Part shown: one piece after another, positions 18,172-25,800 of the stretch
How positions within the stretch are numbered: position 1 is the stretch's first letter
Layout of the letters: the number at the start of each line of letters is the position of its first letter
Assembly (NCBI GenBank): GCA_041660815.1
Contig: JBAZVN010000002.1
Span: 186,001 to 250,000, forward strand
DNA: 64,000 bases
Source: PALSA-1006 sp041660815
GTDB lineage: Bacteria; Pseudomonadota; Gammaproteobacteria; Burkholderiales; Gallionellaceae
Direction of reading: 5' to 3'
The notes under the pieces: generated by a model
Seen by the model: the letters and a program-made list of their open reading frames with translations, nothing else
What the model was told of the DNA's origin: nothing
Database searches by the model: none
Position numbers and translations under genes: made by a program

Positions 18172-18745
18172 GAATGGCTCGAACATTGGCTAACAGGTTA
18201 ATCATGCCGGTTTTATTATCAATTGTCATGCCGACAGCGTGAATGGTATCGCGAGCACTGGTTAACGTAACCGGACGGTCAGTATCCGCCACATCCTGAT
18301 CGGGAACAAGATGCAAATACTCGGTATTAAATTCCAGTGGCTCGCGCTCAAGATCTCCCAAACGCATTATTTTCACTTCGTTATATAAAAATACTTCATC
18401 ACCGTGGCTGGTGATTTTTCCGGTATTCGCCCAACTGACTAGCGGGGCGCGACCGGGCAAGAGGCTGACAAAGCGCGGCATTTGCATATAAGTTGTATCG
18501 TCATCCTGGTAGTGCCACATTTTTTCGGTGGCCATCATATAGCGCGCTTGTCCGTTATTATCCAGCGCGACAGTGGAAAGATTATCCACGGTGAAATCAA
18601 TTTCATGATTCTTTGTGGTGTCACCTTTGACGGGCATCGGCTGAACCTGCTGGTTCAGCCAGTAAGTACCCGCCAGCAACAACAAAGGCGGCAAAATCGG
18701 CAGCCAGGCACGTAAGCGCTCAAGGAGGGAAAGACCCGGTATCAT
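18152..18745 (-). CDS. lptC: LptC, LPS export inner-membrane anchor
   Basis: Bitopic protein that accepts lipopolysaccharide from LptFG and hands it to LptA. From the ATG at 18745 it has 197 residues, with one membrane helix (LPILPPLLLLAGTYWL) and a periplasmic LptC domain. This start overlaps the kdsC stop by 4 bases (ATGA), which decides it over a longer frame. Confidence 0.92.
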   Translation of the reverse strand: MIPGLSLLERLRAWLPILPPLLLLAGTYWLNQQVQPMPVKGDTTKNHEIDFTVDNLSTVALDNNGQARYMMATEKMWHYQDDDTTYMQMPRFVSLLPGRAPLVSWANTGKITSHGDEVFLYNEVKIMRLGDLEREPLEFNTEYLHLVPDQDVADTDRPVTLTSARDTIHAVGMTIDNKTGMINLLANVRAIHEPPPK

Positions 18746-19257
18746 TCCAAAAATGGTGCCAACTGTGTGTTCAAGGTATCTTGTGCAGACATGACAAGTT
18801 CGCATACTTCGCGCACCGCACCGTGGCCACCTTTATGCTTGGTGATGTAATGTGCATGATCCTGCACGATCGCCGGTGCGGAAGGTACGGTCAACGCCAA
18901 GCCAACGCGCCGCATCGCCGGAAGGTCCACTACATCATCCCCCATAAAAGCTGCCAATTCGGGCGCCAGTCCGAGTTTATTTAATAAATCCTGCATAGTC
19001 TCCCATTTTTTCTCAACGCCTTGATATAAATGGGTAATTCCGAGATTTCTGGCGCGCATTTCAACGCAGCGCGAGGAGCGTCCGGTGATAATGGCTAATT
19101 CAACGCCCGAGGCTTTCAGCATTTTCAGGCCGTGCCCATCAAGTGAGTTGAAGCGTTTAAATTCCTCTCCTGAATCGGAAAGATACAATCCGCCATCAGT
19201 CAAAATTCCATCCACATCAAATGCTACCAAGCGAATTGGTTTAATTTTTTCGAGCAT
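18742..19257 (-). CDS. kdsC: KdsC, KDO-8-phosphate phosphatase
   Basis: HAD-family phosphatase that releases free KDO from KDO-8-phosphate in LPS core synthesis. 171 residues. HAD motif I is DVDGILTDGG, motif II ITGRSS, and motif IV region MGDDVVDLPAMRRVG. It sits one base after the kdsD stop and overlaps lptC, so LPS precursor synthesis and LPS transport are in one transcript. Confidence 0.97.
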   Translation of the reverse strand: MLEKIKPIRLVAFDVDGILTDGGLYLSDSGEEFKRFNSLDGHGLKMLKASGVELAIITGRSSRCVEMRARNLGITHLYQGVEKKWETMQDLLNKLGLAPELAAFMGDDVVDLPAMRRVGLALTVPSAPAIVQDHAHYITKHKGGHGAVREVCELVMSAQDTLNTQLAPFLE

Positions 19258-19258
19258 G

Positions 19259-20245
19259 TTAAATCACCTTTGCACGGAGTAAGTCAAACATGTTGAGCGC
19301 GCCCACCAAACGATTTTCTGCATCCACCACCAGCATTTGGCTGATGCGATATTGCTCCATGGTCTGTACAGCTTCAACTGCCAAAGCATCGGCACTGATG
19401 CAGCGCGGGGTACGCGACATCACGGCCTCAACAGGCGTGGTACTAAAATCGAGACGTTTTTCCAGCGTGCGGCGCAAATCGCCATCGGTATAAATACCCA
19501 GCACTTTTTGCGACGCATCAACAATAGCGGTCATGCCCAAACCCTTGCGGGAAATTTCCAGCACGGCATCAGCCAAAGTTGCCTTAAGGGATACGGCAGG
19601 AATACCTGCCCCATCATGCATCACATCGCGCACATGGGTCAGCAGACGCCGTCCCAAACTGCCGCCGGGATGAGACCGCGCAAAATCTTCTTCGCCAAAC
19701 CCTTTGGCATCCAACAGTGCTACTGCCAATGCATCGCCCAACGCCAAAGCCGCAGTGGTGCTGGCAGTGGGCGCTAACCCCATCGGGCAAGCCTCTTGTG
19801 CCACATAACCGTTTAAATGTGCATCGGCAACTTGTGCCAAGCTGGATTTGGCATTGCCCGTCAGGCTAATGAGCTTGGCACCCTGGCGCTTAATCACCGG
19901 CACGATGGTGAGCAATTCTTCACTTTCACCCGAATAGGAAAGCGCAATAAAAACATCCTCAGCGGTGATCATGCCAAGATCGCCGTGACTGGCTTCCCCC
20001 GGATGAACAAAGTAGGCAGGCGTGCCGGTACTCGACATCGTGGCCGCAATTTTGCGTGCGATGTGTCCGGACTTGCCCATGCCGCTAACAATGACGCGAC
20101 CTTCGCAGGCCAGAATAATATTCAACGCCTGCAAAAACGATTCATCAATGCTTTGCGCCAACGCTGCTACCGCATCTGCTTCGATGCTGATTACTTTGCG
20201 CGCCAAGTCAAGTGCGTGGGGAGCTGCGGAGAGAGGTTTTTTCAT
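19259..20245 (-). CDS. kdsD: KdsD, arabinose-5-phosphate isomerase
   Basis: Converts ribulose-5-phosphate to arabinose-5-phosphate, the first step to KDO. The ATG at 20245 gives 328 residues, equal to E. coli KdsD. N-terminal SIS domain (VIVSGMGKSGHIARKIAATMSS region, STGTPAYFVHPGEASHGDLG region), then two CBS domains (VMHDGAGIP... and VMSRTPRCIS...). First gene of the kdsD-kdsC-lptC-lptA-lptB set. Confidence 0.97.
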   Translation of the reverse strand: MKKPLSAAPHALDLARKVISIEADAVAALAQSIDESFLQALNIILACEGRVIVSGMGKSGHIARKIAATMSSTGTPAYFVHPGEASHGDLGMITAEDVFIALSYSGESEELLTIVPVIKRQGAKLISLTGNAKSSLAQVADAHLNGYVAQEACPMGLAPTASTTAALALGDALAVALLDAKGFGEEDFARSHPGGSLGRRLLTHVRDVMHDGAGIPAVSLKATLADAVLEISRKGLGMTAIVDASQKVLGIYTDGDLRRTLEKRLDFSTTPVEAVMSRTPRCISADALAVEAVQTMEQYRISQMLVVDAENRLVGALNMFDLLRAKVI

Positions 20246-20289
20246 GCGGGTAATTATACTCAATGAATGAGCTGACAAACTCTTGAAAA

Positions 20290-20316
20290 TAAAAAAAGGG
20301 CACCCTAAGGTGCCCT
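20290..20316 (-). terminator. Intrinsic terminator after amt
   Basis: Stem AGGGCACC (20297-20304), loop CTAA, stem GGTGCCCT (20309-20316). On the minus strand the stem is followed by seven T. The opposite flank is A-rich too, so it may work in both directions. It closes the torF-glnK-amt transcript. Confidence 0.9.
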
Positions 20317-20352
20317 AAAAAAGGAGTCGGGGAGACTCCAGGAGGAGACTGG
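20317..20352 (-). ncRNA. Candidate 3'UTR small RNA segment with anti-SD motifs
   Basis: Directly after the amt stop codon the minus strand carries CTCCTCC, then a hairpin GGAGTC-TCCCC-GACTCC (20323-20339) with a C-rich loop, a T run, and the terminator at 20290-20316. A CU-rich single strand plus a C-loop hairpin plus a terminator is the usual build of anti-Shine-Dalgarno sRNAs cut from mRNA 3' ends. Only the structure is seen; transcription as a separate RNA is inference. Confidence 0.4.
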
Positions 20353-20354
20353 TT

Positions 20355-21854
20355 CTAGAGGTTGTAAGCGCGCTCGCCGTGGACTGCAGTATCCAGACCT
20401 TCGCGTTCGTCTTCTTCTTTAACACGCAACCCGATAGTTAGATCAACCACTTTGTAGCAGATGAAAGCAACGACACCGGACCAGATCACTGTGGTCAATA
20501 CCGCTTGAGCCTGAATCCACACTTGACTGCTGATCGAGGTATCAACGATGGTGTTGTTAACGTAATCCACGATGCCGGTGCCGCCCATGCTCCAAGTGTT
20601 AAACACACCGGTGAGCAAGGCACCCAGGATACCGCCGATGCCGTGAATACCGAACACATCGAGGGAGTCATCCGCACCCAACAGCTTCTTCAGACCCGTT
20701 ACACCCCAGAAGCAAGTTACACCAGCCAAAGCGCCGATTGCCAAGCCGCCACCAATGCCTACCCAACCACAAGCGGGAGTGATCGCAACTAAACCTGCAA
20801 CCGCACCGGATGCTGCGCCCAGCAAGCTAGGCTTGCCTTTCAGCAACCATTCAGCACCTACCCAAGTGATCACTGCTGCTGCAGTAGCAAACAAAGTATT
20901 AGCAAAAGCCAAGGTTGCAGTACCGCCCGCTTCAAGTGCTGAGCCGGCGTTGAAACCAAACCAACCCACCCACAGCAACGAAGCACCGATCATGGTCATT
21001 ACCAGGTTATGCGGAGCCATCGCCTCTTTGCCGTAGCCGATACGTTTGCCCACCATATACGCACCTACCAAACCGGCAATCGCCGCGTTGATATGCACCA
21101 CCGTACCACCGGCAAAGTCCAGCGCGCCTTTTTGGAACAACCAACCTGCAGTAGCGGTAGCAGCTTCAGCGGCAGCCGCATCAGTGTACGCATCAGGACC
21201 CGCCCAGAACCACACCATGTGTGCGATAGGCAAGTAGGCGAAGGTGAACCACAGTGCCGAGAACAGCAGCACAGCGGAAAACTTCATACGCTCAGCGAAG
21301 GCACCCACGATCAGCGATACCGTGATGGCTGCAAACGTTGCTTGGAAAGCCACGAAAGCAAACTCGGGAATGTATACACCTTTGCTGAAGGTTGCCGCGT
21401 TAGCGACGGCACCCGAGACCGGATCAAAGACACCTTTCAGGAACAAGCGATCAAATCCACCGATAAAGGCATTGCCGGTGGTAAACGCCAGCGAGTAGCC
21501 GTAGATTGCCCACAACACAGAGATTAGCGCGAAAATGCTGAATACTTGCATGAGGATAGACAGCATATTCTTGCTGCGCACCAGGCCGCCGTAGAACAGC
21601 GCCAGACCGGGGATGGACATCATGATGACCAACACGGTGGCAATGAGGATGAAGCTGGTGTCACCTTTGTTCGGAACCGGTGCGGGTGCAGGTGCAACCT
21701 CTACAACAGGAGCAGCTTCTACAGCCGGAGCTGCTTCCATTGCCGGCACTGCAACTGCGGCTGCGGGTGCCGGAGCAGCCTCTTCAGCAAATACGGGTGC
21801 CGCCAAGCCACTCAGCGTGACCAACAGCATAAGAGAAGCGATTAGTTTCTTCAT
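20355..21854 (-). CDS. amt: AmtB-type ammonium transporter
   Basis: Ammonium channel of the inner membrane, gated by the PII protein GlnK. 499 residues: a signal peptide (MKKLIASLMLLVTLSGLAA), an unusual Ala/Pro/Val/Glu linker of about 40 residues, then eleven or so membrane helices with the family blocks PGLALFYGGLVRSKN and VHINAAIAGLVGAYM and the conserved end segment DVFGIHGIGGILGALLTG. The C-terminal tail ends with ERAYNL. glnK precedes it by 11 bases. Confidence 0.97.
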   Translation of the reverse strand: MKKLIASLMLLVTLSGLAAPVFAEEAAPAPAAAVAVPAMEAAPAVEAAPVVEVAPAPAPVPNKGDTSFILIATVLVIMMSIPGLALFYGGLVRSKNMLSILMQVFSIFALISVLWAIYGYSLAFTTGNAFIGGFDRLFLKGVFDPVSGAVANAATFSKGVYIPEFAFVAFQATFAAITVSLIVGAFAERMKFSAVLLFSALWFTFAYLPIAHMVWFWAGPDAYTDAAAAEAATATAGWLFQKGALDFAGGTVVHINAAIAGLVGAYMVGKRIGYGKEAMAPHNLVMTMIGASLLWVGWFGFNAGSALEAGGTATLAFANTLFATAAAVITWVGAEWLLKGKPSLLGAASGAVAGLVAITPACGWVGIGGGLAIGALAGVTCFWGVTGLKKLLGADDSLDVFGIHGIGGILGALLTGVFNTWSMGGTGIVDYVNNTIVDTSISSQVWIQAQAVLTTVIWSGVVAFICYKVVDLTIGLRVKEEDEREGLDTAVHGERAYNL

Positions 21855-21865
21855 TTCATATCTCC

Positions 21866-22204
21866 TTAAAGGGCTTCAGGGCCGACTTCGCCAGTGCGGA
21901 TACGCAACACTTGCTCCAGTGGCTGCACGAAAATTTTACCGTCGCCGATCTTGCCGGTTTGGGCGGCTTTCTCGATTGCCTCGATGACTTGATCTAGCAT
22001 GTCGGCTTTGATGGCGGCCTCCAGTTTGATCTTGGGTAGGAAGTCCACGACATATTCGGCACCGCGATACAGTTCGGTATGCCCCTTTTGCCGACCAAAG
22101 CCTTTGACCTCGGTGACGGTGATGCCTTGTACGCCAATGGCGGATAAGGCTTCGCGTACTTCGTCCAGCTTAAACGGCTTGATGATTGCTGTGACCATTT
22201 TCAT
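21866..22204 (-). CDS. glnK: GlnK, nitrogen regulatory PII protein
   Basis: Trimeric signal protein that reports glutamine, 2-oxoglutarate and ATP/ADP and blocks AmtB when ammonium is plentiful. 112 residues. The uridylylation site Tyr-51 is in the T-loop ELYRGAEYVVDF; the B-loop TGKIGDGKIFV and C-loop RIRTGEVG are intact. Transcribed between torF and amt and probably from the sigma-54 promoter at 23107-23122. Confidence 0.98.
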   Translation of the reverse strand: MKMVTAIIKPFKLDEVREALSAIGVQGITVTEVKGFGRQKGHTELYRGAEYVVDFLPKIKLEAAIKADMLDQVIEAIEKAAQTGKIGDGKIFVQPLEQVLRIRTGEVGPEAL

Positions 22205-22242
22205 TTTCAGTCTCCTTAATGTTTTACGCTTCTCTCGTTTAT

Positions 22243-22267
22243 CCCCTCGCCCGCAAACGGGAGAGGG
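22243..22267. repeat. Short intergenic palindrome between torF and glnK
   Basis: CCCTCGCCCG and CGGGAGAGGG form a hairpin with a CAAA loop and one bulge, embedded in a CCCTC/GGGAG-rich tract that runs to 22280. It lies within the torF-glnK transcript and could stabilise or partly terminate the message. No similar copy was found elsewhere in the window. Confidence 0.55.
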
Positions 22268-22283
22268 TTAGGGAGAGGGGTGA

Positions 22284-23036
22284 TTAAAATGCGCGGCTGA
22301 GAGATAACACAGCGGTGGTTTTTCCGAGCTTGTTACCCTGTACGGTGTAAACAGGTTTTGCGTTGGTACCGCTGATTGCCAGTCCCGCTACATAGCCGCT
22401 GAAATCCTTGCTTGCGGACACTTTAAAATCCAAGTACGAGAGTGAAGCATCTCCGCTGCCTTTATTGGCGCCAGCGAAAATTTGCGTTCCCACATGGCCG
22501 CCCAAGACTACCCCTTGGTCAGCCAGGGTATAACTGGCGTTGACTTCCGGGTAAATCGTACCGCCGGCTTTGGCCACGCCAAAAGTATCTCCCAATGAAT
22601 AAGAAAGTTTGGCAGTAACGATGGAATAGCTGACTGCAGCATAGAGTTCATTGGTATCGGCTGTGGTCGCTCCCGCAGCATATTTTCCGGGATAGTTGTA
22701 GCGCAGAAAACCGACATCCAGTCCCAGATCACCGATGGGCATTTTGTAGCCGCCGTAAGTGTCAATTTCTGTTCCTGAGTTTGGAATGCCAACGTCACCC
22801 AATGTGCTGATGCTTGACCCCCAAACGCCTACATACAAACCGCTTGAATGCGCAAGATCAAAACCACCCTGAATGGCGGGTTTCGTTCCGGTTTGTGAAA
22901 TTCCACGATACAGGTAGTCACTGACCAAGCTCACATTCGAGCTGGGTGTAAAATCGGATGCGGGAGCATCTTCAGCCATCACCGGAAAAGCAAATGCAGC
23001 ACCTAATGCAACAACGAGTAATTTAGTCTTCAGCAT
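22284..23036 (-). CDS. TorF-family putative outer-membrane porin
   Basis: Outer-membrane beta-barrel protein of the family found upstream of glnK-amt in many betaproteobacteria. Its substrate is unproven; ammonium-related uptake is a guess from context. 250 residues with a signal peptide ending PVMAED, the conserved SNVSLVSDYLYRGISQT block, alternating amphipathic strands, and a C-terminal Phe (LSLSRAF) as expected for barrel insertion. First gene after the sigma-54 promoter. Confidence 0.88.
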   Translation of the reverse strand: MLKTKLLVVALGAAFAFPVMAEDAPASDFTPSSNVSLVSDYLYRGISQTGTKPAIQGGFDLAHSSGLYVGVWGSSISTLGDVGIPNSGTEIDTYGGYKMPIGDLGLDVGFLRYNYPGKYAAGATTADTNELYAAVSYSIVTAKLSYSLGDTFGVAKAGGTIYPEVNASYTLADQGVVLGGHVGTQIFAGANKGSGDASLSYLDFKVSASKDFSGYVAGLAISGTNAKPVYTVQGNKLGKTTAVLSLSRAF

Positions 23037-23106
23037 GATGTTTCCTTTTCTATTAAGTTAAAAAACCGGGATCAATCTAAAAATAATTTCTCCACGAACT
23101 CCTATC

Positions 23107-23122
23107 AGCAGAATTCATGCCA
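23107..23122 (-). promoter_or_regulatory. Sigma-54 (-24/-12) promoter of torF-glnK-amt
   Basis: Minus-strand TGGCATGAATTCTGCT. The GG and GC elements are in the exact spacing of the TGGCACG-N4-TTGCW consensus. It would start transcription near 23096, leaving a leader of about 60 bases before torF. The gene for sigma-54 (rpoN) is in the same window. Confidence 0.8.
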
Positions 23123-23216
23123 ACATTATAACTAATTGATTATGATATATAATATATTGAGATAATTTAATGCGTGCGCGCTATCGCACTATTTTTAAGC
23201 GTAATTATTGCGCTAC

Positions 23217-23231
23217 GCACACAAGCGGTGC
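23217..23231. promoter_or_regulatory. NtrC-type enhancer site
   Basis: GCAC, seven bases, GTGC, which is the spacing of NtrC sites such as those upstream of E. coli glnA. Its centre lies about 105 bases upstream of the -24 element, a usual enhancer distance. Only one good site is seen; a second palindrome at 23175-23190 has the arms in the opposite order. Confidence 0.6.
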
Positions 23232-23291
23232 ACTAGCTGAATTTTGTTACACTACCGGCCTTACCCATAAATTCATACATTAGAGATCGCC

Positions 23292-23513
23292 ATGTTGAAC
23301 AGCAATTTTTTTGAAGAAATGTCCGCCAAGTTAAATGACGCAGTTGCCAACAGTCCCGCTAAAGATTTCGAAAGAAATGCGCGCGCTTTACTCGCACAGG
23401 GTTTTTCAAAACTCGATTTGGTCTCGCGCGAAGAATTTGAAATCCTTGAACTACGGCTGGCAAAATTGGAAGCGCGCTTAAACACACTGGAGAATTCGCG
23501 CCCGTCTGCATGA
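23292..23513 (+). CDS. ubiK: UbiK, ubiquinone biosynthesis accessory factor
   Basis: Small coiled-coil protein of the BMFP family. It binds UbiJ and assists the aerobic ubiquinone complex; membrane-fusogenic activity is also reported for the family. 73 residues, with a N-terminal amphipathic helix (NFFEEMSAKLNDAVANS) and a C-terminal coiled coil (EILELRLAKLEARLNTLE). Overlaps comM by 4 bases. Divergent from the torF operon. Confidence 0.9.
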   Translation: MLNSNFFEEMSAKLNDAVANSPAKDFERNARALLAQGFSKLDLVSREEFEILELRLAKLEARLNTLENSRPSA

Positions 23514-25006
23514 GCCTTGCGGTTCTATATAGCCGCAGCTTATCCGGCATGGATGCTGCGTTGGTTACCGTAGAGGTGCATCTTGCGAATGGCTTACCTC
23601 ACTTTGCGATTGTCGGTTTGCCCGAGGCCGAAGTGAAAGAAAGCAAAGACCGCGTGCGTGCCGCTTTGCAAAACTGCCAGTTTGAATTCCCCAATCGTCA
23701 TATTACGGTCAATTTAGCGCCCGCCGATTTACCCAAAGAAAGCGGCCGCTTTGACCTGCCCATCGCACTCGGCATTCTCGCCGCTTCGGGGCAAATTCCC
23801 CAGGCTCGTTTAACTGAATTTGAATACGCCGGTGAACTCGCACTCACCGGCGAACTGCGCGCCATTCGCGGCGCATTGGCAATGACATACCGCGCGGCTA
23901 ATTGTGGCCGCGCATTTATTCTACCCGCGATGAATGCGCCCGAAGCCGCACTGGTTGAAGATGCGGTGGTCTATCCGGCTCATTCACTATTGGAAGTGGC
24001 CGCGCATTTGAGCGGACGCGACACGCTCACGCGCTATATTCCCGATACTCAGCCTACTCCCCCACACTATCCCGACATGCGCGAAGTCAAAGGTCAAAGT
24101 CAGTCCAAACGCGCGCTTGAAATTGCTGCTGCGGGTTCGCACAGCGTGTTGATGTCGGGGCCGCCCGGTACCGGAAAAAGTATGTTGGCCGCGCGTTTCC
24201 CCGGCATTCTGCCGCAGATGACGCAGCAGGAAGCATTGGAAAGCGCGGCTATGCAATCCTTGGGCGGCATGTTTGAAGTGGAAAATTGGAAGCGCCGGCC
24301 CTACAGGTCGCCGCATCATACGGCCTCTGCCGTGGCACTCGTGGGTGGGGGGAGTAATCCGCGTCCGGGTGAGATTTCGATCGCCATGCACGGCGTGTTA
24401 TTTTTGGACGAGCTTCCCGAATTTGACCGTAGCGTGCTGGAAGTATTGCGCGAACCGATGGAAAGCGGACGCATCACGATTTCCCGTGCCGCGCGTCGTG
24501 CGGATTTTCGCGCACAATTTCAGCTGGTTGCCGCGATGAATCCCTGTCCCTGCGGTTACCTGGGGCACTACAACGGAAAATGTCGCTGCACGCCCGATCA
24601 AGTGGCGCGCTATCGCGGAAAAATCTCCGGCCCGTTATTGGATCGCATCGATATTCAAATTGAAGTGCCGGCAGTATTGCACGACGATTTAATCAAGCAG
24701 GCCGATGGCGAAACCAGTGCGGCAATACAAGCCCGCGTGGATGCCGCACGGCAACGGCAAATTATGCGCCAAAGCAAACCCAATGCCTTGTTATCGGTAA
24801 CAGAAATTGATTTATATTGCGCACCTGATAACGCCAGCGAAACGCTGTTGCGCCAAGCTATCACGCGGCTGAATCTGTCCGCGCGGGCTTATCACCGGAT
24901 TCTAAAAGTGGCGCGCACCATTGCCGATTTGGAAGGCAATGAAAATATTGCGATCGCCCATATCGCCGAAGCCGTGCAATACCGGCGCATGGATAAGCAG
25001 GGTTAA
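23510..25006 (+). CDS. comM: ComM / YifB, Mg-chelatase-like AAA ATPase
   Basis: Hexameric helicase that promotes branch migration during natural transformation. 498 residues. N-terminal Lon-like domain (VGLPEAEVKESKDRVRAA), Walker A GPPGTGKSML, sensor motif RPYRSPHHTASAVAL, Walker B ILFLDELPEF-type stretch (here VLFLDELPEF), a zinc-like loop CPCGYLGHYNGKCRC, and the Mg-chelatase C-terminal domain. Complete and intact. Confidence 0.96.
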   Translation: MSLAVLYSRSLSGMDAALVTVEVHLANGLPHFAIVGLPEAEVKESKDRVRAALQNCQFEFPNRHITVNLAPADLPKESGRFDLPIALGILAASGQIPQARLTEFEYAGELALTGELRAIRGALAMTYRAANCGRAFILPAMNAPEAALVEDAVVYPAHSLLEVAAHLSGRDTLTRYIPDTQPTPPHYPDMREVKGQSQSKRALEIAAAGSHSVLMSGPPGTGKSMLAARFPGILPQMTQQEALESAAMQSLGGMFEVENWKRRPYRSPHHTASAVALVGGGSNPRPGEISIAMHGVLFLDELPEFDRSVLEVLREPMESGRITISRAARRADFRAQFQLVAAMNPCPCGYLGHYNGKCRCTPDQVARYRGKISGPLLDRIDIQIEVPAVLHDDLIKQADGETSAAIQARVDAARQRQIMRQSKPNALLSVTEIDLYCAPDNASETLLRQAITRLNLSARAYHRILKVARTIADLEGNENIAIAHIAEAVQYRRMDKQG

Positions 25007-25060
25007 CCCAATAAATTCATCTGTGGCTGAATTAATCTTTTCAAGATACTCACAGCAAAA

Positions 25061-25081
25061 CAAAAGGCTCCTTGCGGAGCC
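25061..25081 (-). terminator. Intrinsic terminator after the peroxiredoxin gene
   Basis: Stem GGCTCC (25066-25071), loop TTGC, stem GGAGCC (25076-25081). On the minus strand it is followed by TTTTGTTTTG, which fits a terminator for the peroxiredoxin gene and sits in the convergent gap with comM. Confidence 0.8.
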
Positions 25082-25108
25082 CTCTGTATAATCCAACAAC
25101 AAAAACGC

Positions 25109-25708
25109 TTACAGTTCTTTGGCGTGTTGTGCCAAATACTTTGCAACACCTTCAGTTGAAGCGTTCATGCCGGCTTTGCCTTTGCTCCAACCGGCAGGGC
25201 AAACTTCACCATGCTCTTCGGTAAATTGCAGCGCATCAACCATGCGTAGCATTTCGTCGATATTGCGTCCCAGTGGCAGATCATTTACCACTTGGTGACG
25301 CACAATTCCGGCGCGGTCGATCAGGAAAGAACCGCGGAATGCCACGCCACCTTCTGACTCAACGTCATAGGCTTTGCAAATTTCGTGTTTAACGTCGGCT
25401 ACCAGAGTGTAGCCAACGTTGCCGATACCGCCTTTTTCTACCGGGGTATTTTTCCAGGCCAAGTGACTGAATTGTGAGTCAATGGAAACGCCCAACACTT
25501 CCACATTGCGTTTTTTAAATTCATCCAGACGATGGTTAAACGCGATCAATTCCGAAGGGCACACAAAGGTAAAGTCCAGCGGATAAAAGAACACCACCAC
25601 ATATTTACCCTTGGTGACTTTGGAAAAGGTGATGTCGGTAATTTCGTTATTGCCCAACACTGCGGTTGCGGTAAATTCTGGAGCGGGTTTGCCTACTAAA
25701 ACTGCCAT
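25109..25708 (-). CDS. Typical 2-Cys peroxiredoxin (AhpC/Prx family)
   Basis: Thiol peroxidase that reduces hydrogen peroxide and alkyl hydroperoxides. The start MAVLVGKPAPEF follows a strong AAGGAG site, giving 199 residues; a longer frame has no support. The peroxidatic cysteine is Cys-50 in FTFVCPSEL and the resolving cysteine Cys-170 in EVCPAGW. No dedicated reductase (AhpF) is nearby, so a thioredoxin is the likely partner. Confidence 0.95.
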   Translation of the reverse strand: MAVLVGKPAPEFTATAVLGNNEITDITFSKVTKGKYVVVFFYPLDFTFVCPSELIAFNHRLDEFKKRNVEVLGVSIDSQFSHLAWKNTPVEKGGIGNVGYTLVADVKHEICKAYDVESEGGVAFRGSFLIDRAGIVRHQVVNDLPLGRNIDEMLRMVDALQFTEEHGEVCPAGWSKGKAGMNASTEGVAKYLAQHAKEL

Positions 25709-25800
25709 GGTGTTCTCCTTAAAGTTGTGGGTTGAAATTTGGTTGACTGAATTACTGGGGATTAAATTTAACGACAAGCGGAAGGGCTGTCAACTTAAAT

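Noticed and set aside
19817..20266. Open frame opposite kdsD
   Set aside because: Shadow of the KdsD coding sequence; no start site or known motif.
21009..21527. 172-residue open frame opposite amt
   Set aside because: Shadow frame; amt has full family motifs on the other strand.
23175..23190. Second palindrome near the NtrC site
   Set aside because: GTGCG and CGCAC arms face the wrong way for NtrC, so it was not counted as an enhancer.
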